64,000 nucleotides of DNA. Origin: CAXQZU01 sp964228555 (GTDB lineage: Bacteria; Planctomycetota; PLA2; JAEUHO01). The stretch covers positions 60,603 to 124,602 of the forward strand of contig CAXQZU010000017.1 in assembly GCA_964228555.1 (NCBI GenBank). Reading direction: 5' to 3'. Made by a program: the position numbers and the translations under genes. Shown here in pieces: positions 56,842 to 64,000 of this stretch; position 1 is the stretch's first letter; each line of letters opens with the position of its first letter. The notes under the pieces are model-generated. The model made no database searches, was not told the DNA's origin, and worked only from the letters and a program-made list of their open reading frames with translations.

Positions 56842-58161
56842 GTGATCGTCATGAAGTTCGGTGGCACCTCGCTGGGCAACCGCGAGCGCATCGACACGGT
56901 GGTGCGGCTCGTGCGCGCACGGCTGCCGCGCAAGCCGGTCGTGGTGTGCTCGGCGCATGCGGGCGTGACCGACATGCTGCTCCAGGGCGCACAGGCGGCC
57001 GCGCGCGGCCAGCCCGACCTCGAGCCGGTGCGACGCCTCGAGGCCGACATGCTCGCCTCGCTGCGGCTGCCGGCCTCGCTGGTGGACGACGAGCTGGGAC
57101 GGCTGGAGCAGATGTTCCAGGGGCTGCGGCTGCTGGGCGAGCTGACGCCGCGCAGCCTCGACGCCGTCGCCGCCTTCGGCGAGCGCATGTCGTGCAAGAC
57201 GATCGCCGCCTACCTGCGGCGCCGCCGCATCCCGGCCACCTGCGTGCAGGCCGACGAGGCCGGGCTGGTCACCAACAGCCGGCACACGCGCGCCGCGCCG
57301 ATGCCCGAGGCCTACGCCAACCTCAAGGCCTCGCTGGCGCGCGTGAAGGGCGTGCCCATCGTGACGGGCTGGCTGGGCCGGGATGCCGACGGCAACGTCA
57401 CCACGCTGGGCCGCTCCGGCTCGGACTACACGGCCACCATCGTCGGCAAGGCGCTGGAAGCGCAGGAGGTGGAGATCTGGACCGACGTGAGCGGCGTGCT
57501 CACCGCCGACCCGCGCATCGTGCCGGCGGCGCGGCCCGTGGCCACGCTGACCTACGCCGAGGCCAGCGAGCTGGCGTACTACGGCGCCAAGGTGATCCAC
57601 CCCGCCACGATCCATCCCGCGGTGGAGAAGGGCATCCCGGTGCGGGTGCTCAACACGCTCGACCCCAAGGCCCCCGGCACCGTGATCCTGCCCACGCGCA
57701 CCACCGAGGGCGCGCCCGTGGCCTGCATCGCGAGCAAGCGCGGCATCCGCCTCGTGAACGTGGTGAGCGGGCGCATGCTGGGGCAGTCGGGCTTCATGGC
57801 CAGCGTGTTCGCCGCCTTCCAGGCGCACGACGTGGTGGTGGACCTCGTCGCCACCAGCGAGGTGTCGGTCACGGTGAGCGTGGACAGCGACGAGGGCCTC
57901 GACGCGGTGGTGGCGGACCTGGCGCCCGTGGGGACGGTCACGGTCGAGCGCGGCAACGGGCTCATCGCCATCGTGGGCGAGCGCGTGCAGGACCTCTCCG
58001 GGCTCGCGCACAAGGTGTTCGCCGCGCTCTCCGCGGTGGGCATGCCCATCCGCGCCATCTCCTATGGCGGCACCAAGACCAACCTGCAGCTGGTCGTGCC
58101 CGAGGAGCGCACGGCGGACGCCGTGCGCACGCTGCACGGCGCGTTGTTCGCCGACGCCTAG
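56842..58161 (+). CDS. aspartate kinase
   Basis: The 439-residue protein starts VIVMKFGGTS, the kinase nucleotide-binding opening, and has FGERMSCKTIAAYL, GRSGSDYTATIVG, WTDVSGVLTADPR and TYAEASELAYYGAKVIHP, all diagnostic. Two ACT domains (about 300-439) follow, the first marked by SGFMASVFAAFQAHDVVVDLVATSEVSV, typical of allosteric control by lysine or threonine. It phosphorylates aspartate, the first step to lysine, methionine and threonine. No homoserine dehydrogenase domain is fused. GTG at 56842 with GGAG nine bases upstream is preferred; ATG at 56851 would remove three residues. Confidence 0.94.
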   Translation: MIVMKFGGTSLGNRERIDTVVRLVRARLPRKPVVVCSAHAGVTDMLLQGAQAAARGQPDLEPVRRLEADMLASLRLPASLVDDELGRLEQMFQGLRLLGELTPRSLDAVAAFGERMSCKTIAAYLRRRRIPATCVQADEAGLVTNSRHTRAAPMPEAYANLKASLARVKGVPIVTGWLGRDADGNVTTLGRSGSDYTATIVGKALEAQEVEIWTDVSGVLTADPRIVPAARPVATLTYAEASELAYYGAKVIHPATIHPAVEKGIPVRVLNTLDPKAPGTVILPTRTTEGAPVACIASKRGIRLVNVVSGRMLGQSGFMASVFAAFQAHDVVVDLVATSEVSVTVSVDSDEGLDAVVADLAPVGTVTVERGNGLIAIVGERVQDLSGLAHKVFAALSAVGMPIRAISYGGTKTNLQLVVPEERTADAVRTLHGALFADA

Positions 58162-58213
58162 CCGCGCCCGCGGGCCCGACGCCCGGCCGCTCGCGGCCGC
58201 AGGGCGGCTCGCC

Positions 58214-58238
58214 TAGGATCCAGCACTCCACGAGGAGG
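58214..58238 (+). promoter_or_regulatory. -10-like TAGGAT and Shine-Dalgarno AGGAGG
   Basis: TAGGAT at 58214-58219 and AGGAGG at 58233-58238 precede the ATG at 58243 and would give a short leader of roughly 15-20 bases, in contrast to the leaderless-looking genes. Confidence 0.5.
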
Positions 58239-58242
58239 CTGC

Positions 58243-60747
58243 ATGCGCCGGTCCATCCCCGCCCTGCTGGCATCGCTGGTCGTGATGCTGGCCCTGCCCG
58301 CCCCGCGCGCGCTGCGCGCGGGGGACGACCCCACGCTGCTGCCGCCGCCCCAGCCGGGGCGCATGAGCGTGTACGCCGAGGCCGACCTCGCGCCCCACGG
58401 CGACGCGCGGGGCCGCGTGGAGATCCACTTCGCGACCGAGGACTGGGCGCGCGTGAAGGCGAGCACGCCCGACCCGCGCCGCTTCCTGCAGGACGTGCAC
58501 GGCAGCCGCAGCGAGAGCGAGGTCACGGGCGAGCCCACCGCCGCCTACGACGACAAGGCTCGCGCCGTCGTGCTGGCGATGGACGAGCTGGGCGTGGCAC
58601 GTCACGTGGGCCAGGGACGCTGGCTCGTGACGGTCGAGGAAGGCCGTGAGCTGCTGGCCGGCACCGAGGTGGACGGCCGCCTGCGCGCCGTGCTCTCCAC
58701 CGAGGGCTCGTGGGGCGAGGGGGCCGACTACGCGGGGCGCCTCGTCTACCTGCTGCCCCCCGGCGCCACCGACGCCAGCTGGGACGCCAGCACGCACGCG
58801 CTCGCCTGGACGCTGCCGCTCCCGGCGGCCACGGGCGCGCCGGCGCTGGACGTGGGCCTGCGCGTCAAGGACCGGTTGATGACCACCATCTACAAGGTCT
58901 ACGGGCTCAAGGCGGCCTTCGGCTCGCAGTGGGTCGCCAAGGCCGTGCTGCGCAACACGGGTGGCAGCGTGGCGCGCGACGTGCGCGTGCGCTTCCGGCT
59001 GGACAAGTACGCCGAGTGGAGCCCGTGGGCGAAGAAGGGCGACGTGGTGCCCGGCCAGGCCGTGGTGGAGCCCTACTACCCGGTGCTGGACGCCAGCATC
59101 GCGCGCCTGCGCTCGAACACGCCGGCCGACCTGCGCGTGGAGTGGTCGTGGCAGGACGAGCGTGGGCAGAAGCAGGCCGACGAGGACGCGGGCCGGCTGG
59201 TGCTGCTGGGCGGCGGCGAGTTCGTGTTCAGCAACCTCGCCGCCTCGGAATCCTTCGGCACCTGGCAGGAGGCCTACAACAACGCACCGCTGCTGGCGGC
59301 GTGGGTGAGCCGCGACGACCCCGTGGTCAAGCGCATGGCCGCGATGGCCAACCGCCTGGCCGGGGGCCTGGGCGCCATCGAGAGCGACGAGAACGCACTG
59401 CGCGTGATGGCGGCCTGCTACGACCTGTTGCGCGGCAACGACTTCACCTACCAGCACCCGGCGATGCTGGAGGACAAGAGCGTGTCGTTCGACCCGCGCG
59501 CGGTGCAGCACGTCAAGCTGCCGCGCGACGTGATCCGCGACCGCAGCGGCACGTGCATCGACCTGGCCATCTTGATGGCCTCGATGGCCCACGCGGTGGG
59601 CATCGAGGCGCACCTGGCGCTCATCCCCGGGCACTGCTTCCCGGTGTTCCGCCTGCCCACGAGCGGCACGCTGCAGGGCTTCGAGGCCACCGGCATCGCC
59701 GGCGGCCTGCGCCACGGCTCGGCCGATGCGCCGTCGATGTTCCAGAAGGGCGCGGAGGAGCTGCGCGAGGCGGCGCAGGACGGCCGCATCTACCTCGTGG
59801 ACGTGCGCTCGCTGTGGACGCAGGGCGTGGCCAACCCCGAGCTCGACGAGCTGCCGGCCGGCATCCTCGAGGCCTGGGGCATCCGCGAGGAGGGCCGTGG
59901 CACGCCCGCCGGCGGCCAGCCGCCCGGAGCCGCGCAGGACGATCCCTTCACGGGCATCTACGGCGGGCCCGTCAGCGAGCCGCAGGCCGACGGCACGACG
60001 ATCACCTTCCCCGTGCGCATGGGCATCGACCGCCAGCCCGACGGCTCCTACGGCTTCGTGTTCCGCGCCGACGTCACGGTGAAGTCCGACGAGGGCAAGG
60101 AACTCCTGGTCGTCGTGCTGGAGGAGGGTCGCGGGGAGCGCCGGGGCAACGAGCTGGTGCTCACCAGCACCTCGCGCAAGGCCACCCCGCAGGGGTCCTC
60201 GGAGGGCGGCAGCATCGACGGCACGGTGCGCATCGTCGCGCGCCTGGAGGGGCAGGTGCTGGTGGGCACGCACGCCGCCGAGGGCGAGCCGGCCACGCCC
60301 TTCCGCCTGGTGCGCGAGGGCGCGCAGGCCACCGCCCAGCCCACGCCGCCCGCTGCCGCGCAAGACCCCTTCGCAGGCACCTGGCAGGGAAGCGTGACGC
60401 AGGAGCTGCCGGAAGGGGGCACGCTCACCTACCCCGTGCGCGTGGGCATCGACGCGCACCCCGACGGGCGCTACGAGGCCGGCATCCGCGCCGAGATCAG
60501 CGCCACGGGCGCAGACGGCAGCGTGATCCGGGTCGTCATCGTGGAGATGGCGGAGGGCCGTCGGCAGGGCGACACGCTGCCGTTGCGCGTGACCATGCGG
60601 CGCATCACCGACGCCACCACGGGCGAGTCCGAGGAGGAGGCCACCGAGAACCGGCTGGTGGTCACGCTGCAGGGCAAGGCCTTGCGGGCACGCCACGGCA
60701 GCGATGCCGGAGGCTGGACCGAGGTGCTGCTGCAGCGCGTGCCCTGA
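58243..60747 (+). CDS. exported transglutaminase-like protein with tandem C-terminal beta domains
   Basis: 834 residues: signal peptide (ASLVVMLALPAPRALRAG), a beta-rich N-terminal part (about 30-370), and a transglutaminase-like core at about 380-520 with the nucleophile in DRSGTCIDLAILMASM and a histidine in LALIPGHCFPVF. The C-terminus is a tandem pair of domains of about 120 residues each, both beginning DPF-G and containing FPVRMGID or YPVRVGID, PDG and a strand run. The core may act as a protease or crosslinker, or may be inactive; the third catalytic residue is not certain. It converges with the SUMF1-domain gene. Confidence 0.76.
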   Translation: MRRSIPALLASLVVMLALPAPRALRAGDDPTLLPPPQPGRMSVYAEADLAPHGDARGRVEIHFATEDWARVKASTPDPRRFLQDVHGSRSESEVTGEPTAAYDDKARAVVLAMDELGVARHVGQGRWLVTVEEGRELLAGTEVDGRLRAVLSTEGSWGEGADYAGRLVYLLPPGATDASWDASTHALAWTLPLPAATGAPALDVGLRVKDRLMTTIYKVYGLKAAFGSQWVAKAVLRNTGGSVARDVRVRFRLDKYAEWSPWAKKGDVVPGQAVVEPYYPVLDASIARLRSNTPADLRVEWSWQDERGQKQADEDAGRLVLLGGGEFVFSNLAASESFGTWQEAYNNAPLLAAWVSRDDPVVKRMAAMANRLAGGLGAIESDENALRVMAACYDLLRGNDFTYQHPAMLEDKSVSFDPRAVQHVKLPRDVIRDRSGTCIDLAILMASMAHAVGIEAHLALIPGHCFPVFRLPTSGTLQGFEATGIAGGLRHGSADAPSMFQKGAEELREAAQDGRIYLVDVRSLWTQGVANPELDELPAGILEAWGIREEGRGTPAGGQPPGAAQDDPFTGIYGGPVSEPQADGTTITFPVRMGIDRQPDGSYGFVFRADVTVKSDEGKELLVVVLEEGRGERRGNELVLTSTSRKATPQGSSEGGSIDGTVRIVARLEGQVLVGTHAAEGEPATPFRLVREGAQATAQPTPPAAAQDPFAGTWQGSVTQELPEGGTLTYPVRVGIDAHPDGRYEAGIRAEISATGADGSVIRVVIVEMAEGRRQGDTLPLRVTMRRITDATTGESEEEATENRLVVTLQGKALRARHGSDAGGWTEVLLQRVP

Positions 60748-60765
60748 GCGCGCGCGCGGGCTGGA

Positions 60766-62787
60766 TCAGCGATCCTGGAGCAAGCCGGGCACGCGCTCCA
60801 CCAGCGGCAGCAGGCGCGGCAGGTCCATGGCGCCGGAGGGCGGCTGGCTCTGGTGCACGCGCACCCCATCGGCCCAGAGCAGCGCGGCGTTGGGCTCGCT
60901 CAACGCCATGCGCACCTCGCGCAGCAGGTCACGGCGCGCCTCGGGCGGGTCCAGCACCACCGTCATGCCATCGGTCACGCCCAGCGAAGCCAGCGCACGC
61001 TCCAGCTGCGCCGGCTCGCCCAGCGTGCCGTCCGCGCGCTCGACGGCCCCGCGCGGCACGACCAGCACGACATCCAGCCGGGGGCCGTAGCGGCGGTGCA
61101 GGCTGCGTGCCGCCGCGCGCGTGGCCGCGGCCGCCTCTTCCTCGCCACCCGCGAACACCACCAGGCGCGTGCCGCGGGCGAGCAGGGCCTCGCACGCCGG
61201 GCTGCCGCCCTCCACCACCTGCACGGGCTGTCCGTCGCGCGCGGCCCGGCCCGGCGCCGGCTCGGGAGCGAGGCGCAGCAGGTCCTGCTCGCTCGCGCGT
61301 GACCCCGGTGCCGCAGCGGGGTCGTCCCCCACGGTGGAGGGCGAGGGGGCCGCAGGGCCCTCCAGCAGCAGCCAAGCCAGCATCCCCAGCAGCAGTGCGA
61401 AGCCCAGGACCAGCCACGGCGCGAGCGGCAAGGCGGAGCGCAGCGGCACGGGCCCCGGGAGGCTCGCCGCAGCAGCCACCTTGGTGGTGACGGGCGAGGC
61501 CGGTGGCGAAACCGGCGCCGGGGCCCGCGCCGCGGGCGCAGCCGCGGGAACATGCACGCGCTCGGCGGCCGACGGCGCGGACGCCGGGGCCGGGGGCGCA
61601 GCCGCCTGCACTGCCTCCACCACCTGCCGCTTGGCGAGGAACACCTTCAGGGCGCGGGCATCCAGCACCAGGTCCCGGCGGTCGGCGCTGGGCGGTGCTG
61701 CATCGGAGGCCGGCTGCGGCCCCCGCCGTGCCGCGATCTCGGCCTCGATGCGTGCCTCGGGCACCTCGCGCGGCGCATCCGGGCGCGCCGCCTCGCGTCG
61801 CACGCAGCGGAAGCCGATCGTCCCGTTGCGCGCGGTGGGCCGGGCCGCCAGCCGGAACCAGCCGCGCGCCGTGTGCCCCATGTCGAACCACGAGCCGCCG
61901 CGCACCACGATGCCGCCGCCCGGCGCCGGCGAGTGGGTCATCTGCCAGGCGTTGCCCAGCATGTCGCGCACGCCCTCGGGGGTCTCGTTCTCGGGGTGCA
62001 GGCCCACCGGGACCGTCATGCGCAGGCCCGACTGGGCCGTGTGGATGCGCGAGGGCTCGGGTGCATCCCCCCACGGGTAGTCGCGCCCGTCGGTGCTGCG
62101 CGCCGCGCGCTCCCACTCGTCCTCGAACGGCAGGTCCTTGCCCTGCCAGCGCGCGCAGGCCAGCGCGTCGAAGTAGTCCACGCCCACGACGGGGTGGTCG
62201 CGCAGCTCGTCGGGCAGCACGCCCTGCGGCCAGCACACGGGCGCGCGGTGCCCGGTGGCCTGCACGAAGCGCTCGTAGTCCGCATGGGTGACGGGCCGGC
62301 GGTCGATGCGGAAGGCCGGGACGCTGCCCGGGCGGCGCTCCTCGCCCATGAGGAAGGAGCCCGCTGGGATGGCCACCTCATCCTCGCCCCCCGCCCCGGG
62401 GAACCCCGCTGGCACGAAGGTGCCGATGCGCGGCGGCAGCGCGGCCTTGCGCGGCGCGCCGGGACGGGGCGGCACAGCAGGGTCGGGCGCCGACTCGGGC
62501 GCAGGCCCGGGTGCCGGCGCAGGCGCGGCGGGCCCAGCCGACCCCGGCTGCGCCGAGGGTCCTTCGGGCCGGCCATGCGCCAGCACCGGCTTGAGCTTGC
62601 CCAAGCCCAGCAACGCACCGCTCTTGTCGAGCCGCAGGCGCCCCTCGCCTGCCGGCACGCTGGCAGCAGGAGGCGAGGCAGCCGCCGCATCGGCCTCGCC
62701 AGCCTCTGCCGCCAGCGCACGCTCCAGCGCCTTGGCCTGCCGCGCCGCGGCCGCGTCCTCGCCAGGCGTGTCGCTGCGCTCGGGCAC
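60766..62787 (-). CDS. SUMF1/formylglycine-generating-enzyme-domain membrane protein
   Basis: The 673-residue product has a disordered Ala/Pro N-terminus, then at about 120-330 an FGE-sulfatase (SUMF1) domain: VAIPAGSFLMGEE, PVTHADYERFV, PVVGVDYFDALACARWQGKDLP, EWERAARSTDGRDYPWGD and GGSWFD, ending TIGFRCVRRE. It lacks the C-x-x-x-C pair needed by true formylglycine-generating enzymes, so a C-type-lectin-like binding role is more likely. A long linker, a membrane helix near 475-495 (PWLVLGFALLLGMLAWLLL) and a thioredoxin-like C-terminus follow. It has a GTG start and no signal peptide, so the SUMF1 domain is probably cytoplasmic. Confidence 0.78.
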   Translation of the reverse strand: MPERSDTPGEDAAAARQAKALERALAAEAGEADAAAASPPAASVPAGEGRLRLDKSGALLGLGKLKPVLAHGRPEGPSAQPGSAGPAAPAPAPGPAPESAPDPAVPPRPGAPRKAALPPRIGTFVPAGFPGAGGEDEVAIPAGSFLMGEERRPGSVPAFRIDRRPVTHADYERFVQATGHRAPVCWPQGVLPDELRDHPVVGVDYFDALACARWQGKDLPFEDEWERAARSTDGRDYPWGDAPEPSRIHTAQSGLRMTVPVGLHPENETPEGVRDMLGNAWQMTHSPAPGGGIVVRGGSWFDMGHTARGWFRLAARPTARNGTIGFRCVRREAARPDAPREVPEARIEAEIAARRGPQPASDAAPPSADRRDLVLDARALKVFLAKRQVVEAVQAAAPPAPASAPSAAERVHVPAAAPAARAPAPVSPPASPVTTKVAAAASLPGPVPLRSALPLAPWLVLGFALLLGMLAWLLLEGPAAPSPSTVGDDPAAAPGSRASEQDLLRLAPEPAPGRAARDGQPVQVVEGGSPACEALLARGTRLVVFAGGEEEAAAATRAAARSLHRRYGPRLDVVLVVPRGAVERADGTLGEPAQLERALASLGVTDGMTVVLDPPEARRDLLREVRMALSEPNAALLWADGVRVHQSQPPSGAMDLPRLLPLVERVPGLLQDR

Positions 62788-62885
62788 GTGCGTCCTCGGC
62801 CGGCCGCCCCACGGCAGCCGGCGCGCAGTCTAGCCACCGCCCCGGACCGCTCCGGGACGCCCTGCGATGGGCCGCACGCAAGCCC

Positions 62886-63215
62886 TCAGCGCGACCACAC
62901 GGCGTAGCCCCGGGCCCGCAGGCGCGCGGCGCAGCGCCTCTCGGCCGCCTCGGCCTCCGCACGCGTGGCGTAGGCCGGCAGGGCACGCATGCTGCGCAGG
63001 CGCAGCCGCAGGCCGAAGTCGCGCGCATACACGTTGCTCTTGATGCCTGCCTTGTGCTGCGCGAAGCGCGCCTCGGGGTCCAGCGCGCTCTGGCCCACGT
63101 AGACGCAGGGCTTGCCGGGCCGGGCCTGCGGGTTCTCCTCGCGGAACGATGGCTTCCGCAGCACCGCGCGGTCCAGCTCGATCACGTAGACCCGGTAGCG
63201 CCGCGTGCCCGCCAT
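62886..63215 (-). CDS. small GIY-YIG-like protein
   Basis: A 109-residue protein with YRVYVIEL as the GIY-like strand and PCVYVGQSALDPEARFAQHKAGIKSN as the YIG-like strand and following helix; the Arg and His there fit the catalytic helix. A C-terminal helix with AEAAERRCAARLRARGYAV closes it. The nuclease-like fold without extra domains is similar to uncharacterised GIY-YIG proteins. It starts eight bases after the upstream gene ends. A larger GIY-YIG protein is encoded at 17975; the two are not close copies. Confidence 0.65.
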   Translation of the reverse strand: MAGTRRYRVYVIELDRAVLRKPSFREENPQARPGKPCVYVGQSALDPEARFAQHKAGIKSNVYARDFGLRLRLRSMRALPAYATRAEAEAAERRCAARLRARGYAVWSR

Positions 63216-63222
63216 GGCGCGC

Positions 63223-64000
63223 CTACTCGTCCTCGCCCGCCAGGCGTGCGCGCTCCTCCTGCAGGGCGCGCAGCTGGGCCCCGAGGGCCTGCATGTCGGC
63301 GTCCTTCTCCTGGAAGCGCGCGTAGATCGCCTGCATCTCGGCGTCGCTCTCGGCCAGCCGCGCGGCCGCATTCGCCGAGGGGGGCTCCAGCACCACGTCC
63401 ACGCTGCGGGCCTCGGCGCCCACGGGCACGACGCGCGTGCGCTGCTCCTCGTGGGCCACGCGCACGCGCAGCTCGCCCTGCGGCAGGTCGGCCACGCGCC
63501 AGCGCCCCTCGGCGTCGGTGGTGGCGCTGCGGCGCGCGTCCCACTCCTGCTGCCACTCCTGCTGCACCTCCTGCGGCGCGATGCTGGCGTCCGGCGCCAC
63601 GGCCGGCTCGCCCGGCGGCGCCGGGGCACGGCCCGCGGGCGCAGCGTTGAGCACCTGCACGCGCGCGCCCGGGAGGGGCCGGCCCTGGCTGTCGCGCACG
63701 GTGCCCGACAGCGCACGGCCCGGCGGCAGGCGCACCAGCAGCGGGCCGGCCTGCGACGAGGCCGGGCCGATGCTGCGCGTGGCGCCCCACGGCGCGTGGC
63801 CGGCGGCGCGGGCCCGCACGCGCACCTCGCACTCGGGCGGCAGCAGCTCGACGGTGGCCACGCCGCGGCTGTCGGTGCGCAGGTCCTCGTCCTCGCCGGA
63901 CATCATCTCCTCCAGCGGGTCGTTGGCCACGCCGTCCTTGCGCTGCACGCGCACCGAGAGCGAGGCGCCCTCCAGCGGCTGGCCCTCGGCGCCCAGCACG
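63223..64000 (-). CDS. carboxypeptidase-regulatory-like domain protein, 5' part beyond window
   Basis: The 3' 259 codons of a gene continuing past the right edge. It contains repeated carboxypeptidase-regulatory-like (CarboxypepD_reg) units: TDSRGVATVELLPPECEVRVRARAAGH, and LSGTVRDSQGRPLPGARVQVLN followed by TDAEGRWRVADLPQGELRVRV. The C-terminal 50 residues form a charged helix, probably a coiled coil (DADMQALGAQLRALQEERARL). Such proteins are usually exported with stacked beta-sandwich domains; the signal and start cannot be seen. The gene ends eight bases before the small GIY-YIG gene. Confidence 0.7.
   Translation of the reverse strand, partial: VLGAEGQPLEGASLSVRVQRKDGVANDPLEEMMSGEDEDLRTDSRGVATVELLPPECEVRVRARAAGHAPWGATRSIGPASSQAGPLLVRLPPGRALSGTVRDSQGRPLPGARVQVLNAAPAGRAPAPPGEPAVAPDASIAPQEVQQEWQQEWDARRSATTDAEGRWRVADLPQGELRVRVAHEEQRTRVVPVGAEARSVDVVLEPPSANAAARLAESDAEMQAIYARFQEKDADMQALGAQLRALQEERARLAGEDE

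Noticed and set aside
60766..62787. True formylglycine-generating enzyme (sulfatase activator)
   Set aside because: The catalytic cysteine pair is not present, no sulfatase gene adjoins, and the domain is probably cytoplasmic.

Overview
The window is a very GC-rich bacterial chromosome segment (roughly three quarters G+C by eye). It is densely packed with short intergenic gaps, many four-base ATGA/GTGA overlaps and strongly G/C-ending codons. The gene content suggests a member of the Planctomycetota or a neighbouring high-GC lineage: a DUF1573 protein, a bacterial histone-fold protein, cyclophilins fused to TPR or HEAT repeats, large secreted lipoproteins, a sulfatase-modifying-factor protein and STAS antagonists. 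That placement is inference; there is no rRNA, and I saw no tRNA or CRISPR array. Many long open frames opposite real genes are artefacts of composition and are not listed.

Layout. 1-5.1 kb: a truncated alpha/beta hydrolase, ogt and an M28 peptidase with PDZ on the minus strand, then a secreted TPR metalloprotease and a TPR protein. 5.1-6.5 kb: a peptidoglycan amidase. 6.9-11.7 kb: a tightly coupled four-gene operon of MoxR-type AAA ATPase, unknown protein, VWA/HExxH protein and divergent S-adenosylmethionine synthetase. 12.1-17.5 kb: a giant membrane-anchored sigma-54 activator. 17.5-20.2 kb: DUF6884-like protein, GIY-YIG protein and a two-domain ThyX. 20.7-21.2 kb: bacterial histone with a structured leader and a strong terminator. 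21.2-25.4 kb: M55 peptidase, free-methionine-sulfoxide reductase, epimerase, DUF1573 protein and membrane protein. 25.4-27.5 kb: aguB-aguA (agmatine to putrescine). 27.5-31.4 kb: phnD-phnC-phnE transporter behind a structured leader.

31.4-35.0 kb holds a clear rearrangement. An htrA/degP protease gene is split into a 5' part (34715-34984) and a 3' part (31441-32352) by a lower-GC segment of about 2.36 kb, bounded by perfect 16-bp inverted repeats. It carries two lipoprotein genes and no recombinase. Removing 2362 bases restores one continuous reading frame of 393 codons.

35-64 kb: S9 peptidase, STAS protein, APH/P-loop kinase, CoaB, a lamin-tail lipoprotein, an operon of cysteine desulfurase, unusual IscU-like scaffold and cysS, a TPR-cyclophilin, a small membrane protein, a TIM-barrel isomerase, Tex with an RG-rich tail, a HEAT-cyclophilin, a CAP-domain protein, a LeuA-like synthase with a STAS protein, aspartate kinase, a transglutaminase-like protein, an SUMF1-domain membrane protein, a small GIY-YIG protein and a truncated carboxypeptidase-regulatory-like protein.

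A recurring pattern is a TAnnnT hexamer 6-9 bases before start codons that lack a Shine-Dalgarno sequence, which suggests widespread leaderless transcription.
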